NCBI RefSeq assembly: GCF_017315985.1
Contig: NZ_JAFLVR010000027.1
Span: 49,784-113,783 of the forward strand
From: Candidatus Enterococcus murrayae
GTDB taxonomy: Bacteria; Bacillota; Bacilli; Lactobacillales; Enterococcaceae
Direction: 5' to 3'
DNA: 64,000 bases
The notes under the pieces were generated by a model, which had not been told where the DNA came from, searched no databases, and saw only the letters and a list, made by a program, of their open reading frames with translations. Shown here piece after piece: positions 40,959-49,122 of this stretch; within the stretch, counting starts at the first letter, position 1, and each line of letters begins with the position of its first letter. The translations under genes were made by a program, and so were the position numbers.

Positions 40959-41654
40959 ATGGAAAAGAAAATCATTCTATCGCCATCAATTATGTGCGGA
41001 GATTTGGTGAATTTAGAAAAAAGCATCATAGAGCTGGAAGATATTGGAATGGATACGCTGCATATCGATGTAATCGACGGCTCATTCAGCCCAAGCATGC
41101 CTTTAGGAATAGAGACGATCAAGCGAATGCGGGAAGTCACGTCAATGAATTTTGATGTGCATATCATGTCGAAGGACAATGAATTTTTTATTGGTGAGAT
41201 GCTGAAAATCGGAGTGGAAGGAATTACGTTCCACCATGAAACCAGCCTGCACGTTGATCGGTATATTCAATTGATTAAGAATGCAGGGACAAAGGTGGGG
41301 GTTGCATTGAATCCGGCGACAGCCTTAACTGTTTTGGATTATGTTTTACCGGAAATTGATCGTGTGTGTCTAATGCTGATTAATCCGGGATTTGCGACAA
41401 ATAAAGCGGAAAAGCAAATTCCTTATGCGTTGAAAAAAATCGCTGACCTCCGTCAGCTGATCGATAAGCAGGAGTTGACAGTGGATCTCCAAGTCGATGG
41501 ACGCGTATCATTGGCCTCGATTCCAGACTTATTGACCGCGGGTGCCACAAACCTGGTGTTAGGAAGCACAAGCCTATTTATCGCCGGAAACACCTTAGCG
41601 GAGAATCGTCAGCTGTTGTCTGAGGCTGTGAATAAAGCGGCTCTAGTAATATAG
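40959..41654 (+). CDS. Ribulose/allulose-phosphate 3-epimerase family protein
   Basis: 231 residues, a TIM barrel of the ribulose-phosphate 3-epimerase family. It has LSPSIMCGDL at the start, the metal-site HIDVIDGSFSPSM and FDVHIMSKD motifs, MLINPGF, and QVDGRVSLASIPDL followed by LVLGSTSLF. The last motifs and the hexitol context fit AlsE-like epimerases that interconvert allulose 6-phosphate and fructose 6-phosphate, but ribulose 5-phosphate cannot be excluded. The ATG at 40959 follows AGGAGG. It is the first gene of the operon. Confidence 0.82.
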   Translation: MEKKIILSPSIMCGDLVNLEKSIIELEDIGMDTLHIDVIDGSFSPSMPLGIETIKRMREVTSMNFDVHIMSKDNEFFIGEMLKIGVEGITFHHETSLHVDRYIQLIKNAGTKVGVALNPATALTVLDYVLPEIDRVCLMLINPGFATNKAEKQIPYALKKIADLRQLIDKQELTVDLQVDGRVSLASIPDLLTAGATNLVLGSTSLFIAGNTLAENRQLLSEAVNKAALVI

Positions 41655-41663
41655 GAGGGGAAA

Positions 41664-42224
41664 TTGTTGGGATTTAAGAGAGTAGAACAGAAAATCATAA
41701 ATGAAATCGCGGCAACCTTAGATCATATTGAGGTAGAAGAGGTAGCGCAGCTGGTAACGGCAATTGAAAAAGCGGAGCGCGTATTTTTCGTGGGTGTCGG
41801 CCGTGTCCTGCTATCGTTGGAAGGAATCGCGAAAAGGCTGGCCCATCTGGGGATTCAAACAGTAGTAGTCGGTCAAATCACCGAACCTGCAATCACGGAA
41901 AAGGATTTGTTGATCGTTGGATCAGGCAGCGGAGAGAGCTCTTTTCCACTCGCAATCGCGAAAAAGGCCAAGAGTTTTGATGCGACGGTGGCACATATCG
42001 GATCGAACGCCAACAGTTCGATGAAGGCGTATACGGATATATTCGTTCGCATCCCAGTTCAAACCAAGCTGGCTTTACCAGGAGAGATCCCATCGATTCA
42101 GCCAATGACCAGTTTGTTTGAACAATGCTTGCTTTTGTTAGGTGACAGTATTGCATTGATGATGGTGGAAGAAAAAGAGATTGATATGCACAGCTTGTGG
42201 CAGTATCATGCCAACTTGGAGTAG
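41664..42224 (+). CDS. SIS-domain sugar-phosphate isomerase (6-phospho-3-hexuloisomerase-like)
   Basis: 186 residues consisting of a single SIS domain, the size of HxlB/PHI. Motifs are FFVGVGRVLLSLEGIAKRL, LIVGSGSGESSFPLAIAKKA and LALPGEIPSIQPMTSLFEQ, the last typical of the phosphohexuloisomerase branch. The only start codons in frame after SD AGGAGGGG are two adjacent TTG (41664 and 41667). It lies nine bases downstream of the epimerase gene. It probably interconverts ketohexose phosphates formed from the hexitol (inference). Confidence 0.8.
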   Translation: MLGFKRVEQKIINEIAATLDHIEVEEVAQLVTAIEKAERVFFVGVGRVLLSLEGIAKRLAHLGIQTVVVGQITEPAITEKDLLIVGSGSGESSFPLAIAKKAKSFDATVAHIGSNANSSMKAYTDIFVRIPVQTKLALPGEIPSIQPMTSLFEQCLLLLGDSIALMMVEEKEIDMHSLWQYHANLE

Positions 42225-42233
42225 GTGAAGAGG

Positions 42234-43373
42234 ATGAAGGCAGTACATTTTGGTGCAGGGAATATTGGGCGAGGATTTATAGGTCAGCTCTTACATGAAA
42301 ATGGCTTTGAAATTTGTTTCGTGGATACGAACGCAGAATTGATTCAGCAATTGAATCAGGATGGCGGCTACACGATCGAAATTATTGATGAGGAGGGAAC
42401 CACCGCTTTTATTGATCAGGTGACCGCTCTAAATAGCTTGACTGAGATGGAACAAGTAATTTCGGCGATTGAAAAAGCGGACATTTTAACCACCTCCGTA
42501 GGCGCGAATAATTTAGCCAAGATCGCACCTGCAATCGCCAAGGGATTGCGCAAACGTTTTGAACAAAAAAACAGCATCAATATATTGGCCAATGAAAATG
42601 TGATCAATGCTAGCGAAATTTTGAAAAAGGAAGTTTATAGGTTGTTGGCTGAGGAAGAACGAGCAATAGTTGATCAATTGGCCTATTTTGTAAATACAGC
42701 GATTGATCGTCAGTCGCTTGGGAAAATCGTTGATCACAAAATGGTCGCGGTTGTGGAGCCTTACTTTGAATGGGTGATTCATCGACAGCAACTCGATCCT
42801 GCGACTTTCTTCGAACTAAAGAATGTGGTCTTGATTGATGAAATGCAGCCGTATATTGAGCGTAAGTTGTTTATCGTTAACGCGGCTCATGCAGCAATAG
42901 CGTATCTTGGTGCATTGCAAGGCTGCAGGACTATTCAAGAAGCGATTCAAGATCAGAAAATATGGACTCTAGTCAATCAATTTTTAGCAGAGAATGCAGC
43001 CTATTTTGTTCGAGAATACCAATTTGACCAAGAGGAGCTAACGCGTTTTATCAAAAAAACATTAAAGCGGCAAGGAAATCAAAGGCTTTCAGACAAGATT
43101 GCCCGCGTGGGTGGTTCGCCAATCAGAAAGCTGGGACAGGACGATCGGTTAGTTGCCCCGGTAGTAAAACTAGAGGCACTTGATTTGCCTCACGAAGCAG
43201 GGGTGAAAATTATTGCCGCTGGTTACCTTTATCGCAACTCTGCTGACCCAGAGGCCGAAAAGCTGTCTGCGATGATTGAAAAAGAAGGTTTAGAAACAAC
43301 GATCAAAAAGATTTCGAACGTGACGGGCACGTTGCTGCAAGAAGTGATGGCTGCTTATGAATCGCTGGGATAG
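42234..43373 (+). CDS. mtlD: Mannitol-1-phosphate 5-dehydrogenase family protein
   Basis: 379 residues. It begins KAVHFGAGNIGRGFIGQLL, the NAD-binding start of MtlD, and keeps NILANENVINASE and the catalytic lysine segment KIVDHKMVAVVEPY. The ATG at 42234 gives the family start; a GTG three codons earlier lies in the SD region (AGGTGA). It oxidises a hexitol 1-phosphate to a ketose 6-phosphate. Whether mannitol is the real substrate is uncertain given the epimerase and SIS genes in the same operon. Confidence 0.88.
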   Translation: MKAVHFGAGNIGRGFIGQLLHENGFEICFVDTNAELIQQLNQDGGYTIEIIDEEGTTAFIDQVTALNSLTEMEQVISAIEKADILTTSVGANNLAKIAPAIAKGLRKRFEQKNSINILANENVINASEILKKEVYRLLAEEERAIVDQLAYFVNTAIDRQSLGKIVDHKMVAVVEPYFEWVIHRQQLDPATFFELKNVVLIDEMQPYIERKLFIVNAAHAAIAYLGALQGCRTIQEAIQDQKIWTLVNQFLAENAAYFVREYQFDQEELTRFIKKTLKRQGNQRLSDKIARVGGSPIRKLGQDDRLVAPVVKLEALDLPHEAGVKIIAAGYLYRNSADPEAEKLSAMIEKEGLETTIKKISNVTGTLLQEVMAAYESLG

Positions 43374-43382
43374 GAGGCACAG

Positions 43383-43814
43383 ATGTTAAAAGAGCAATTA
43401 ACGGGAAAGACAAATTTTGTTGAATCAATAGCTTCTTGGCAAGAGGCCATTCGACTGGGTGCGCAGCCGCTTTTGGAGCAGGGCATTGTAGAAGAATCCT
43501 ATGTGGAAGCGATGATCCAAAATGTTTTAGACAATGGAAATTATATTATCTTGCTGCCGCAAGTGGCGATGCCTCATACGCGTCCGGAAAATGGCAGCCA
43601 TGGTATTGGAATGACTTTTCTGCGCTTGGCAGAGCCGGTCATGTTTCCTGGTGATGAGCCAGTAAGTGTATTGTTTACACTTTCTTCGGATTCACCAGAC
43701 GGGCATTTAGAGCTGATCGCCAGCTTAGGAGAACTGCTGAGTGATGAAAAATTGTATCAGAAATTATTTGATGTTGAGACAGAACAAGCGTTGTTGGATT
43801 TGATCAAGGAATAA
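43383..43814 (+). CDS. PTS EIIA, type-2 (ascorbate/SgaA-like)
   Basis: 143 residues, a single EIIA-2 domain. The phospho-acceptor is His65 in VAMPHTRPENG. The MPH-x-RPE form and the GIGMTFLRLAEPV segment look closer to UlaC/SgaA than to MtlF, where the motif is usually IPHGT. It nevertheless precedes a mannitol-type EIICB by 13 bases and follows mtlD by nine, so it should phosphorylate that EIICB. The mixed origin is a notable feature. Confidence 0.85.
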   Translation: MLKEQLTGKTNFVESIASWQEAIRLGAQPLLEQGIVEESYVEAMIQNVLDNGNYIILLPQVAMPHTRPENGSHGIGMTFLRLAEPVMFPGDEPVSVLFTLSSDSPDGHLELIASLGELLSDEKLYQKLFDVETEQALLDLIKE

Positions 43815-43827
43815 AGGAGAGAAGGAA

Positions 43828-45273
43828 ATGGATGTAACGAATGAAGCAAAACAAGTATCGATGCGTGCGAGAATCCAGGCTTTTGGCGGTTTCTTAACGA
43901 ATATGGTGTTGCCGAACATTGGTGCGTTTATTGCGTGGGGAATTGCTACAGCACTATTTATTCCTACTGGTTGGTTTCCAAATGAAGCACTAGGAGAGTT
44001 AGTCGGACCTACAGTTAGTTATTTATTGCCATTATTATTAGCGTATACTGGCGGGCGAATGATCGGCGGGCACCGCGGTGCAGTATTGGGATCTATTGGT
44101 ACGATCGGTCTGATTATCGGTTCGGATATTCCAATGTTCATGGGAGCGATGGTGATCGGTCCGTTAGGCGGCTGGATAATGAAGAAGACAGATGACTTTT
44201 TAGATGGAAAGATACCGGCCGGATTTGAAATGGTTGTCAATAATTTTTCAATCGGCATCATCGGTTTTATCTTGATGTGTTTGTCTTACTTAGTTATTGG
44301 CCCGACAATCCAATCAGCCAATCAATTTGTTACGAATGCGATCGAAGCGCTGGTTTCGACGGGCTTCTTACCTTTGCTTTCGTTAATAAATGAGCCGGCA
44401 AAAGTGTTGTTCTTAAATAATGTGATTGACCAAGGCGTTTATTATCCGTTAGGGATGCAGCAAACATTAGAAGCGGGCAAGTCAATTTATTTCATGGTGG
44501 CGTCAAATCCTGGACCTGGTCTGGGCCTGCTGCTAGCATATTCCTTCTTTGGAAAAAAAGTAGCGAAACGAACGGCTCCAGGGGCAATCATTATCCACTT
44601 TTTTGGCGGTATTCATGAAATGTATTTCCCATATGTATTAATGAAGCCAATCACTATTTTATCAATGATTGCAGGTGGGATGGCCGGAACTCTGACCTTT
44701 CAGTTATTAAATGTTGGGTTGGTCGCTGGTCCGAGCCCAGGCTCGATTTTCTCTTATCTGGCGTTGACTCCGCGAGGGAATTTCTTTGGTGTAATCGCTG
44801 GAGTAGTGATCGCGACAGCAGTGTCCTTCTTAGTGACAGCAGTGATTTTGAAAGCAGATAAAACGGCGGATGACGAAGATAGCTTTGAAGAATCCGTCCA
44901 AAAATCAAAATCAATGAAATCTGAAGGAAAAGAACTGCTAAATGGTGACAACGCTCAAGCAGCAAACACAATGAATGCTGGCGTAAATAAAATCTCATTT
45001 GCTTGCGATGCCGGCATGGGCAGCAGTGCAATGGGGGCTACAACCTTCAAGAAAAAATTGCAGAAGGCGGGCATCACTGATATTGAAGTCAAAAACTATC
45101 GAATTGAAGAGGTACCAGCAGATAGTGATATGGTGGTCGTTCATCAGGATTTGGAAGAACGAACGCGTAATGCGCATCCTAAAATGAGGATTGTTACATT
45201 GAAGAATTATTTGCAGGACCCAGCTATCGATGATTTAGTGAAGGACGTCGTCGAGGCAAAAACGAAGGAATAA
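43828..45273 (+). CDS. mtlA: PTS mannitol-type EIICB
   Basis: 481 residues. The IIC part (about residues 10-345) has the NMVLPNIGAFIAWGIATALF start, MIGGHRGAVLGSIGTIGL, and the substrate-region motifs NEPAKVLFLNN and GGIHEMYFPYVLM. The IIB part (about 385-481) has Cys393 in SFACDAGMGSSAMG. A polar linker joins them. EIIA is encoded by the preceding gene. It should import a hexitol as its 1-phosphate. The family name is mannitol, but the operon content suggests that a different hexitol is possible. Confidence 0.9.
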   Translation: MDVTNEAKQVSMRARIQAFGGFLTNMVLPNIGAFIAWGIATALFIPTGWFPNEALGELVGPTVSYLLPLLLAYTGGRMIGGHRGAVLGSIGTIGLIIGSDIPMFMGAMVIGPLGGWIMKKTDDFLDGKIPAGFEMVVNNFSIGIIGFILMCLSYLVIGPTIQSANQFVTNAIEALVSTGFLPLLSLINEPAKVLFLNNVIDQGVYYPLGMQQTLEAGKSIYFMVASNPGPGLGLLLAYSFFGKKVAKRTAPGAIIIHFFGGIHEMYFPYVLMKPITILSMIAGGMAGTLTFQLLNVGLVAGPSPGSIFSYLALTPRGNFFGVIAGVVIATAVSFLVTAVILKADKTADDEDSFEESVQKSKSMKSEGKELLNGDNAQAANTMNAGVNKISFACDAGMGSSAMGATTFKKKLQKAGITDIEVKNYRIEEVPADSDMVVVHQDLEERTRNAHPKMRIVTLKNYLQDPAIDDLVKDVVEAKTKE

Positions 45274-45332
45274 TGTCGACGAGTTTCTCCTAAAAAAGAA
45301 ATCTAGCTTAAGAAACAAAAAAATGTGAATGA

Positions 45333-45418
45333 TAAAGCCGAATGCTCATAAACTTTCCAAAATGAAAGAAATCGGAGCATTCGGTTTATTTTTGTAAAGT
45401 TTTTATCAAAAGGACGTT
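45333..45418. repeat. Dispersed terminator-repeat, copy 5 (diverged, opposite orientation)
   Basis: The hairpin arms GCCGAATGCTC / GAGCATTCGG with an inner CTTTC/GAAAG are preceded by A-rich and followed by T-rich sequence. The core (TTTGTAAAGTTTTTATCAAA) is on the right, so the element points to the minus strand although both flanking genes are on +. It can still terminate the hexitol operon. Apart from this and a promoter, 45274-45583 holds no gene. Confidence 0.65.
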
Positions 45419-45524
45419 CAATTTAAACGTTGCATTCTATAAATTCGGCGCCAATAAATGAGGCGAATAAAGAAAATCGTCGCTCAAAGAATTCTGCTTT
45501 ACCTATTCGGGCGATTGAATTTCA

Positions 45525-45553
45525 TTGACGCGAAAATTTGTAGGACGTATCAT
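45525..45553 (+). promoter_or_regulatory. Promoter of the dehydrogenase gene at 45584
   Basis: -35 TTGACG (45525-45530) and -10 TATCAT (45548-45553) have 17-base spacing. SD AGGAGG follows before the ATG. Confidence 0.65.
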
Positions 45554-45583
45554 GAAGGCAGTATGAATATCTAGGAGGCTAAC

Positions 45584-46483
45584 ATGAAAAAGTTTAAGAA
45601 AATGGTGGCGATCGAGCCGACAAAATTATTACCTGAATGGGATGAGAAATTAAAAAAATTGGCGGATGAGGCTGTCTTCTATGAAGATATTCCCAGTGAA
45701 TCAGCTGAGATCATTGAACGTATCGGGGATGCGGATTGCGTCATGCTAAGCTTTACAAGTTTTATTGATAAGGAAGTGCTGGATGCTTGTCCGAACATTC
45801 GGTACATCGGCATCTGTGCCAGTTTATATGCACCAGAAAATGCGAATGTCGACATTCTTCATGCAGAGAAAAAAGGGATTGTTGTGACCGGTGTTCGCGA
45901 TTACGGTGATGAAGGGGTCAAGGAGTACGCCATTAGCGAATTGGTTCGTTTGCTGCAAGGTCGCGGACCGGCGATGTGGAAGGATGAGCCGATGGAATTG
46001 ACAGGTGTCAAAGTCGGCATCGTCGGTATGGGGACTGTCGGCAGCTTGCTTGCCCGAACAATGAACTTTTTCGGGATGGATGTTCATTACTACAGTCGAA
46101 CACGCAAGCCAGAGATAGAAAAAGAGCTAGGGATGAATTACCTGTCATTTGATGAACTGTTGGGTAAGGTCGATATCCTGATTACTTGCCTGAATAAAAA
46201 TGTAGTCTTATTAAATGAAGCTGCGTTTCAAACATTTGGCAACGGAAAAATTTTGATGAATGTCTCGATCGCACCGTCACACGAGGTACCAGCGTTGAAA
46301 CATTGGTTAGCTCAGTCGGGGAATTATGCCTTTAGTGACACTGAAGCTGGGCTGGGAGAAGAAGTGATTGGTTTGCCAAATGTTTTTGCCGGAAAAACCA
46401 ATGCAGGTCTAACTTCGATGGCAAAAGTACGGTTGGCTCAAAAGGTAATCGAAAATATCGAGAATTTTCAAAAGAACAACTAG
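45584..46483 (+). CDS. D-2-hydroxyacid-dehydrogenase-like oxidoreductase with altered active site
   Basis: 299 residues. The fold matches the D-isomer 2-hydroxyacid dehydrogenase family: a flavodoxin-like N-terminal part and an NAD-binding domain with VGIVGMGTVGSLLA and HYYSRTRKPE. The usual catalytic arginine motif (N-x-x-RG) is replaced by NVSIAPSHEV, and the final His motif (PH-x-A/G) is replaced by FAGKTNAGLTS. It may have changed chemistry or use other residues. It is a single-gene unit with its own promoter and terminator. Confidence 0.75.
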   Translation: MKKFKKMVAIEPTKLLPEWDEKLKKLADEAVFYEDIPSESAEIIERIGDADCVMLSFTSFIDKEVLDACPNIRYIGICASLYAPENANVDILHAEKKGIVVTGVRDYGDEGVKEYAISELVRLLQGRGPAMWKDEPMELTGVKVGIVGMGTVGSLLARTMNFFGMDVHYYSRTRKPEIEKELGMNYLSFDELLGKVDILITCLNKNVVLLNEAAFQTFGNGKILMNVSIAPSHEVPALKHWLAQSGNYAFSDTEAGLGEEVIGLPNVFAGKTNAGLTSMAKVRLAQKVIENIENFQKNN

Positions 46484-46495
46484 GATTGATGGAGG

Positions 46496-46526
46496 GATCC
46501 AAGCGTCGCTGCTTGGGTCTTTTTTG
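46496..46526 (+). terminator. Terminator of the dehydrogenase gene
   Basis: The stem GATCCAAGC / GCTTGGGTC has a six-base loop and is followed by six T. Confidence 0.9.
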
Positions 46527-46674
46527 ATGTCAAAGACACAAAGCCAGTTTGCTCATTTTTGATTTATAAGCCCAAAAAGCAATAGGAAGTAAGAAGTATG
46601 TAAATAAAAGTTACATGAATTGTCCTTTTTTCGAAAAAACCTTAATCGAATGTCACGAAACATCACATATGGTA

Positions 46675-46703
46675 TTGAGTTTATACAAAAAGCTCAGTAT
46701 GAT
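46675..46703 (+). promoter_or_regulatory. Promoter of the 54-residue gene
   Basis: -35 TTGAGT (46675-46680) and -10 TATGAT (46698-46703) have 17-base spacing, about 88 bases upstream of the small gene's ATG. The remaining 46527-46674 shows nothing else recognisable. Confidence 0.65.
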
Positions 46704-46790
46704 AAACCTATCAAACTAGATTGGTTTTCGGAAAAGATGTTATTCAGATGGTTCTGACTTGCGGCGTTTTAAAGGAAAAGAGGAAGAAAT

Positions 46791-46955
46791 ATGGAATATC
46801 AATACGTAGTTCAGGTAAAAACAATTGTTGGGGAAATGACAGAGGAGACCTTTACGACTCATCGGGAAGCCCTTTGCTATGCGACCAATTATGACAGAGT
46901 CAAAGCAAGCAAAGTATTCAAGTCTGGCGAGATTGTGCATGAGTTCAACTATTAA
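46791..46955 (+). CDS. Small soluble protein of 54 residues, unknown function
   Basis: It starts MEYQYVVQVKTIVGEMTEE and ends GEIVHEFNY. No membrane segment is present. The pattern of two strands, a helix (THREALCYATNYD) and two strands suggests a compact alpha/beta mini-domain. Support comes from SD AGAGGAAG six bases before the ATG, a good promoter upstream, and balanced codon use. I do not recognise the family. A long imperfect hairpin begins 17 bases after the stop. Confidence 0.65.
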   Translation: MEYQYVVQVKTIVGEMTEETFTTHREALCYATNYDRVKASKVFKSGEIVHEFNY

Positions 46956-46971
46956 GCGAGCATAAGAAAGG

Positions 46972-47078
46972 CTTCGCGAACTCGCTCAGCTTTTGAGCAA
47001 TAAGACCAAAATATTTCTAAATTGCTTCTCAAATTTCGAAATATTTTTGCTTATTGCCGATAAAGCTAGTTCGTGAAG
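46972..47078. other. Long imperfect hairpin element (about 107 nt)
   Basis: Nested pairs run inward: CTTCGCGAACT with AGTTCGTGAAG, AGCTTT with AAAGCT, GCAATAAG with CTTATTGC, AAAATATTTC with GAAATATTTT and AAATT with AATTT. Small bulges separate the helices. There is no T run, so it does not look like an ordinary terminator. It could be a structured RNA, a 3' stability element or the remnant of a small palindromic repeat. Confidence 0.65.
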
Positions 47079-47145
47079 TCGGACATGGATATACCTGCTA
47101 CAAAGCGATTTATTTATGTGAAAATTTTATACTTTCTTTATAGTC

Positions 47146-47180
47146 AAAAAAAGGGATTCTACAAGTGAATCCCTTTTTTA
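47146..47180. terminator. Terminator overlapping the 3' end of the RarD gene
   Basis: AAAAAAGGGATTC and GAATCCCTTTTTT form a perfect stem with a seven-base loop. It includes the last codons and stop of the EamA gene on the minus strand and works in either direction. Confidence 0.88.
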
Positions 47181-48049
47181 CGTGACTCGATGAAATTACC
47201 AAGAATAAAAATCAGAATGCCTAACCAAATAAAGGCGAAAGCGATAAATTGCGGTAAGGCGTAAGGCTCGTGAAAAACAAAGATCGCCATTGCCAGCATA
47301 ATAGTAGGATTGACGTATTGTAAAAAGCCAAGCGTGATGTACGATAATTTTTTAACAGCTGTTGCAAACAGCAGTAACGGAATCGCTGTGACAATCCCAG
47401 CACCCATCAGTAATAAATTGGTGCTTGTTGAATAATTCATAAATCCAACTGGCGACAGGAAAAACAAATAAATCAAACCAACAGGTGCGATAATCAATGT
47501 TTCCAGAGTAATGCTGGTAGCGGAACTTAACTTTAATTGTTTTTTTGTTAAGCCGTATAAGCAAAAACTAGCCGCCAATAAAAGGGACTTAATAGGAAAA
47601 ACACCGGTTTGAACGGTCAATAGAATGACTCCTGCACATGCAGAAAGACTAGCTAGCTTCGCTTGTCTGGTCAAAGGCTCCTTTAGATAAATCGCGCCAG
47701 CCAGCACATTTAGTAGCGGGTTAATGTAGTAGCCCAAGCTAGCTTGCTGAACCTCGCCGATAGAAACGGTGTAGATAAAAATTCCCCAGTTCAGAGAAAC
47801 GAAAACCGCAGCCATGATGATGGCGAGTATGCTTCGCTTGTCTTTTAACAGTTCTTTTACCTCTTGAATAAAGAGAGGAAATTTCCGTAATACGATCAAA
47901 TAGACTGTCATGAAAACCAGTGACCAAATAATTCGATAAAACAACGTATCCACAGAAGCGACATTGCCCAATAATTTCCAGTAAAGCGGCAGGATGCCCC
48001 AAATAATGTATGCACCAAAACCATAAACCAATCCAGAATCTTTTTTCAT
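47159..48049 (-). CDS. rarD: EamA/RarD-family transporter
   Basis: 296 residues with ten transmembrane helices in two EamA repeats. The N-terminal GLVYGFGAYIIWGILPLYWKLL, including the W-x-x-LP-x-Y-WK stretch, is characteristic of RarD proteins. They are thought to export drugs or amino-acid-related metabolites, but the substrate is not established. The ATG at 48049 follows SD GGAGGT; longer upstream frames have no SD. It is a single-gene unit. Confidence 0.85.
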   Translation of the reverse strand: MKKDSGLVYGFGAYIIWGILPLYWKLLGNVASVDTLFYRIIWSLVFMTVYLIVLRKFPLFIQEVKELLKDKRSILAIIMAAVFVSLNWGIFIYTVSIGEVQQASLGYYINPLLNVLAGAIYLKEPLTRQAKLASLSACAGVILLTVQTGVFPIKSLLLAASFCLYGLTKKQLKLSSATSITLETLIIAPVGLIYLFFLSPVGFMNYSTSTNLLLMGAGIVTAIPLLLFATAVKKLSYITLGFLQYVNPTIMLAMAIFVFHEPYALPQFIAFAFIWLGILIFILGNFIESRKKGIHL

Positions 48050-48150
48050 TGGAACCTCCTTAAATGAATGATGTTTTATCATTTTAACATAAATAATTAA
48101 GAGAATTTTCAGAAAAAACGATTTGAGGGAAAAAAGCTGATTTTGCGTAA

Positions 48151-48240
48151 AAAAAGCCAAATGATCCTAGACTATCGTAATCTTAAGTGATAGGGTCATT
48201 TGACTTTCATTTTGTTAAGTATTTTTCAAAAAAGCTTTCA
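48151..48240 (-). repeat. Dispersed terminator-repeat, copy 6
   Basis: Oriented with the HdeD-like gene, whose stop is five bases away. The core (CTTTCATTTTGTTAAGTATT / TTTCAAAAAAGCTTTC as read on +) is nearly identical to copy 7. The hairpin arms are CAAATGATCC and a GGTCATTTG arm, with an inner ACTATC/GATAG helix. Confidence 0.85.
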
Positions 48241-48244
48241 ATTC

Positions 48245-48763
48245 TTAAAATGAATAGGCAATCAACGAAATACCCGCCATCATAAAATAGAAACCGACTA
48301 AGAAAGCAAGTGTCAATGCTGAAGTTAAAGGATTAAAAAGAAGCATGATGCCTAATAAAATCCCGATACCATTAACGATAACGTGAAACCAATAATAGCC
48401 GGTACTTTCGATTTTGTAGATACTTGCCGTTAATAAGCCTGCAATTGAATCGAATAAGAACCAAATCGCAAAGACAAAAGGCAGCGCCACTAAACCGGCA
48501 GAGAGATTAAAAAAGAAGAAGATACCCACCAATAAATCAAATACGCCAAGAACGATCAAGAATGTTGATTTTTGATTGGTAAATTCATGGATTTTCCGTC
48601 TAAAGAATAGTTCAAAGATCCCTTTTAGAATGGCTGAAAGAGCAAAAACATAAACAATGGCAAGTAAGCTGCTTTGCGGGTCTCTAAATGACAGTAAAGA
48701 AACTAAAATAAAGAGAAGCCCCATCAAAAAATACGGCAAGCGAAAAGTTGATTTTCTTTCCAT
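48245..48763 (-). CDS. HdeD/DUF308-family membrane protein
   Basis: 172 residues with six hydrophobic helices arranged as three similar pairs (for example LLAIVYVFALSAILKGIFEL and LTLAFLVGFYFMMAGISL). This matches the HdeD/DUF308 family linked to acid resistance in enterobacteria; the role in this organism is not known. The ATG at 48763 has SD AAGGAGGT at good spacing, preferred over a GTG three codons earlier. Confidence 0.82.
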   Translation of the reverse strand: MERKSTFRLPYFLMGLLFILVSLLSFRDPQSSLLAIVYVFALSAILKGIFELFFRRKIHEFTNQKSTFLIVLGVFDLLVGIFFFFNLSAGLVALPFVFAIWFLFDSIAGLLTASIYKIESTGYYWFHVIVNGIGILLGIMLLFNPLTSALTLAFLVGFYFMMAGISLIAYSF

Positions 48764-48868
48764 ATTTTTCACCTCCTTGAGGAAATAGTATCACTTACTG
48801 AAAAAATATGAAAAGATAATGATCGCTTAAATAATTTTCATTCATAGCAGAGAAACGGGCAATTATCG

Positions 48869-49033
48869 CTAGTTTTGGGCTTCCTTTATTGCTTTAAATG
48901 CGTTGATGCCAAAAGAAATCAGAAAAAAGAAACTCGCCCATTTAAGGATGGTTCCTTCTTGAAACGCGAAGAAAAGCGAAACAAAAAAATAGGAAACAGC
49001 TAAATAGGTATACTTATTATTGAACTTGCTCAT
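48869..49033 (-). CDS. Small membrane protein of 54 residues
   Basis: It begins MSKFNNKYTYLAVSYFFVSL, has two hydrophobic helices (about 9-25 and 31-45) and a polar lysine-containing tail (AFKAIKEAQN). SD GAGGTGG lies 11 bases before the ATG. This length and layout resemble small two-helix proteins of unknown function in Firmicutes. It is upstream of the HdeD-like gene on the same strand and may be co-transcribed. Confidence 0.6.
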   Translation of the reverse strand: MSKFNNKYTYLAVSYFFVSLFFAFQEGTILKWASFFFLISFGINAFKAIKEAQN

Positions 49034-49122
49034 TTTGATTACAACCACCTCTTTAGAAGGAGTATATTCCCTCGATGTGACACGGTCAAACTAGAAGGAC
49101 TGAAAAATTAGAAACGAAGAGG

